Shown here in pieces: positions 62,380 through 64,000 of a DNA stretch of 64,000 nucleotides. The position numbers and the translations under genes are program-made. Source of the stretch: Desulfoluna limicola (GTDB taxonomy: Bacteria > Desulfobacterota > Desulfobacteria > Desulfobacterales > Desulfolunaceae); assembly GCF_021654575.1 (NCBI RefSeq), contig NZ_AP024488.1, positions 4,301,501 through 4,365,500 on the forward strand, written 5' to 3'. The notes under the pieces were generated by a model that worked only from the letters and a program-made list of their open reading frames with translations, made no database searches and had not been told where the DNA came from. Position 1 is the first letter of the stretch, and every line of letters starts with the position of its first letter.

Positions 62380-62539
62380 GCCTCCTGCGGCCCTGCCGGG
62401 GCCAAGCGTTTGAAACCTTTGACAAACAGGTTTTGGGCATTTTTTTTCGGAGGCCTTCGCGAATGATCTCGACCCGAGAAGCGAGGGTTGAGATCATTCG
62501 CAACCCGCTTTCAAGGTGGCACACCTTGCCGCCGGAGGC
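62380..62539. repeat. Modular palindromic element, copy 23, flanked by ATGAT
   Basis: GCCTCCTGCGG, CCTGCCGGGGCC, GACAAACAGG, then hairpin GCGAATGATCTCGACCC / GGGTTGAGATCATTCGC with loop GAGAAGCGA (62459-62501; 16 of 17 pairs, the other a G-T wobble), AACCCGCTTTCAAGGTGGC, ACACCTTGCCGCCGGAGGC. ATGAT occurs directly on both sides (62375-62379 and 62540-62544). Confidence 0.9.
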
Positions 62540-62630
62540 ATGATTTTTCCAAGCTCTTTGCCCATACAAGGCATCGCCTTTTGCCTGTGTTCTTTCTGCC
62601 CCGGGCCGGGTCTGGGGCTCTGCCCCCCGG

Positions 62631-63995
62631 CTACAGCCGCTGAATGAGATAGACGTAGGCAGACAAAACACTGTGCCTTTTAATTTCATGGAACATGGGA
62701 AGCACCTCTTCGCGTCGCTGGGTCTCCACCAGGGGGGAGAGGTAGACGCACCCTTTGTTTCCGGCCTCCTTGGGGAGGGACGACAAAAGCTTCATGATGG
62801 CCGTGTGGTGGTCTTGCGAAAACGTGGTGCCCAGAAGAAAGTTGGCGGTGACCTCGATGGAAGCGTAGCGGGCGTTGATATCGACCATCTTGAGGAGGGT
62901 CTCTTTCACCATGGCCGAGGTGATGGGTTTGCCCAACTGATTTAACGTGGCGTCATCGGCCGATTCCAGCCCCAGGTTGATGTACACCTTGTAAGGCAGC
63001 GCGGATAACGCCGCAAAGGTAGCATCGTCAGCCTTGGAGAAAGAGGCACAGCTGCCGAAGAGATAAAGGGAGGGAGAGCCGCCTTGGGGGCGGGAAAATC
63101 CGAAAGCGGTATAGGCGGCTTCCGCAGCATACGCCACCAGATCCCCACCGGCGGCCAGGGCATCGTGGTCGCCCACGAAAATGGCGTTGAGGTTTTGCAG
63201 GTTGGGGCCGTAAAAGGCTTTCAGGGCCTCGATCTGATCTGCAATCGCCTCTTTTGTTTTGGGGGCGAACTTCGCACGGGACTTCACCGTGCAGAAGCGG
63301 CATTTGTAAAGGCAGCCGTCGGCGATGTTCACCGGGATCACTTCGTAGTCCGAATGCCTTGTATCGGGGGGAAGCACACTCACTCTGCCGCCAATGATCC
63401 CGTGCAGTTCCCTGGCCTGTGCGATAAGGGCATTGTCATCGTTGCTGCGGATCACATCGCCAAGAAAGCGTTGTATATCCAGGGGAAGGCCCACGAGTGA
63501 GGCACAGCAGATGTTGGCGTACACCTGGGACCATGCCGAAAAGGCCGTGGACACGCCCGGCTCCGTATAGGGGGTGGCCTCACGGATGGCGTTGCTCTCA
63601 TAGGAGAGGCAAGGCAGGTAGTCCTCTCCCACCCAGTCCTTCACCCGTCCCTGGCCCCGGTCCAGGCCCACCGAATAATAAATCCAGTCGTTGCCCCAGC
63701 TCCGCTTCAGCCACTCCCAGGGATGAGGCCAGCTTCGGGTCAGCCCCCGCATGTAGCGGATCTCACCGGTGGGATTAAAGTGGAAGGCAAACTCCCGGGT
63801 ACGAATTTCGCCATAGAGACCAAACCGAGCCGGATACGCTCCCTTAGCCGTGCCGACGGCGCCCCGGGTGTTGATGATAAGAACCATATTTCCCAGGCAA
63901 CAGGAGCTCATCCCCTCGTCATCGACGTCCATCTCCAGCCACTCGTCTGTATCCGCGCACTCATCTGTTTCCAGGTACTCGTCCATTGCCACCAT
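62631..63995 (-). CDS. Radical SAM protein (start near or beyond window edge)
   Basis: 454 residues are visible from the ATG at 63995, but the frame is open to the window end, so the true start is uncertain; the ATG at 63986 (MDEYLETDECADTDEW) is also possible. CLYKCRFC (Cys228, 232, 235) binds the [4Fe-4S] cluster, followed by the radical-SAM barrel (LYLFGSCASFSKADD, KVYINLGLESADDATL). The first 140 residues are unusual, with an acidic head and a cluster of Trp residues (SWPHPWEWLKRSWGNDWIYY). Substrate unknown; the acidic head could bind metal or a basic partner. Confidence 0.85.
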   Translation of the reverse strand: MVAMDEYLETDECADTDEWLEMDVDDEGMSSCCLGNMVLIINTRGAVGTAKGAYPARFGLYGEIRTREFAFHFNPTGEIRYMRGLTRSWPHPWEWLKRSWGNDWIYYSVGLDRGQGRVKDWVGEDYLPCLSYESNAIREATPYTEPGVSTAFSAWSQVYANICCASLVGLPLDIQRFLGDVIRSNDDNALIAQARELHGIIGGRVSVLPPDTRHSDYEVIPVNIADGCLYKCRFCTVKSRAKFAPKTKEAIADQIEALKAFYGPNLQNLNAIFVGDHDALAAGGDLVAYAAEAAYTAFGFSRPQGGSPSLYLFGSCASFSKADDATFAALSALPYKVYINLGLESADDATLNQLGKPITSAMVKETLLKMVDINARYASIEVTANFLLGTTFSQDHHTAIMKLLSSLPKEAGNKGCVYLSPLVETQRREEVLPMFHEIKRHSVLSAYVYLIQRL

Positions 63996-64000
63996 CCCGT

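Noticed and set aside
300..62539. Possibility that the repeat elements are integron attC sites, CRISPR repeats or IS remnants
   Set aside because: No regular spacing and spacers, no integrase or cas gene, no attC core sites flanking cassettes, and no transposase fragment within or near any copy. A MITE-like origin remains open.
1..64000. tRNA, rRNA, 4.5S, tmRNA or 6S RNA genes
   Set aside because: Intergenic stretches were read for the T-loop GGTTCGANTCC and other hallmark sequences and none was convincing. A covariance-model scan would be needed to exclude divergent RNAs.

Overview
The window looks like a chromosome segment of a Gram-negative, probably anaerobic bacterium of the Desulfobacterota (deltaproteobacterial) type. 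This is inferred from gene content: separate ParE/ParC, Lgt, BamD, a selenium-type YedF, FmdB-type zinc ribbons, a small acidic ferredoxin, a DUF4388/DUF1566 protein and a choice-of-anchor surface protein. No rRNA or tRNA gene, CRISPR array, transposase or integrase was recognised. Genus and species cannot be fixed from the sequence.

Layout. 1-2.3 kb: the 3' end of a gene whose product carries an Hfq/Sm-like domain, then a nucleotide-sugar-epimerase-like protein, a ferredoxin and two zinc-ribbon proteins. 2.9-5.6 kb: two adjacent class III aminotransferase paralogues; the second has Glu where the first has the PLP lysine. 5.8-17.3 kb: housekeeping and DNA-damage genes (lgt, yebG, yebC, rlmE, radA, a PHP phosphatase, an MltB-type transglycosylase, recN, an HPt protein, yedF). 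17.8-30.7 kb: TPR lipoprotein, TraB-family protein, purN, EAL-HDOD protein, trxA-trxB-bamD, rpmB, parE-parC. 30.9-43.9 kb: EamA transporter, DUF4388/DUF1566 membrane protein, His-rich protein overlapping an L11-methyltransferase-like gene, an orphan histidine kinase, hisD, two envelope glycosyltransferases and a periplasmic rhodanese. 44.7-51.7 kb: a probable amino-acid catabolic block (3-hydroxyacyl-CoA dehydrogenase-like, YheO/DauR-type regulator, RidA, threonine-synthase-like lyase, D-threonine aldolase/D-serine dehydratase-like enzyme, S4 protein, nucleoside-recognition membrane protein). 51.6-64 kb: EAL phosphodiesterase, an ammonium transporter fused to a chemoreceptor signalling domain, a metallo-hydrolase, serB, a choice-of-anchor-U surface protein, a small lipoprotein and a radical SAM protein.

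The most unusual feature lies between the genes. About 25 intergenic elements of roughly 60-330 bp are built from a few hairpin modules and are often bounded by inverted ends GCCTCCGGCGG / CCGCCGGAGGC. Within a module the loop is conserved while the stem arms differ between copies and stay self-complementary. Three copies carry perfect 24-27 bp hairpins with different arm sequences around a shared AGCCCC/GGGGCT tip. The elements sit at gene ends, encode the C-terminal residues of two proteins and supply the Shine-Dalgarno sequence of parC. The other leading findings are the Amt-chemoreceptor fusion and the aminotransferase pair with a lysine-less partner.
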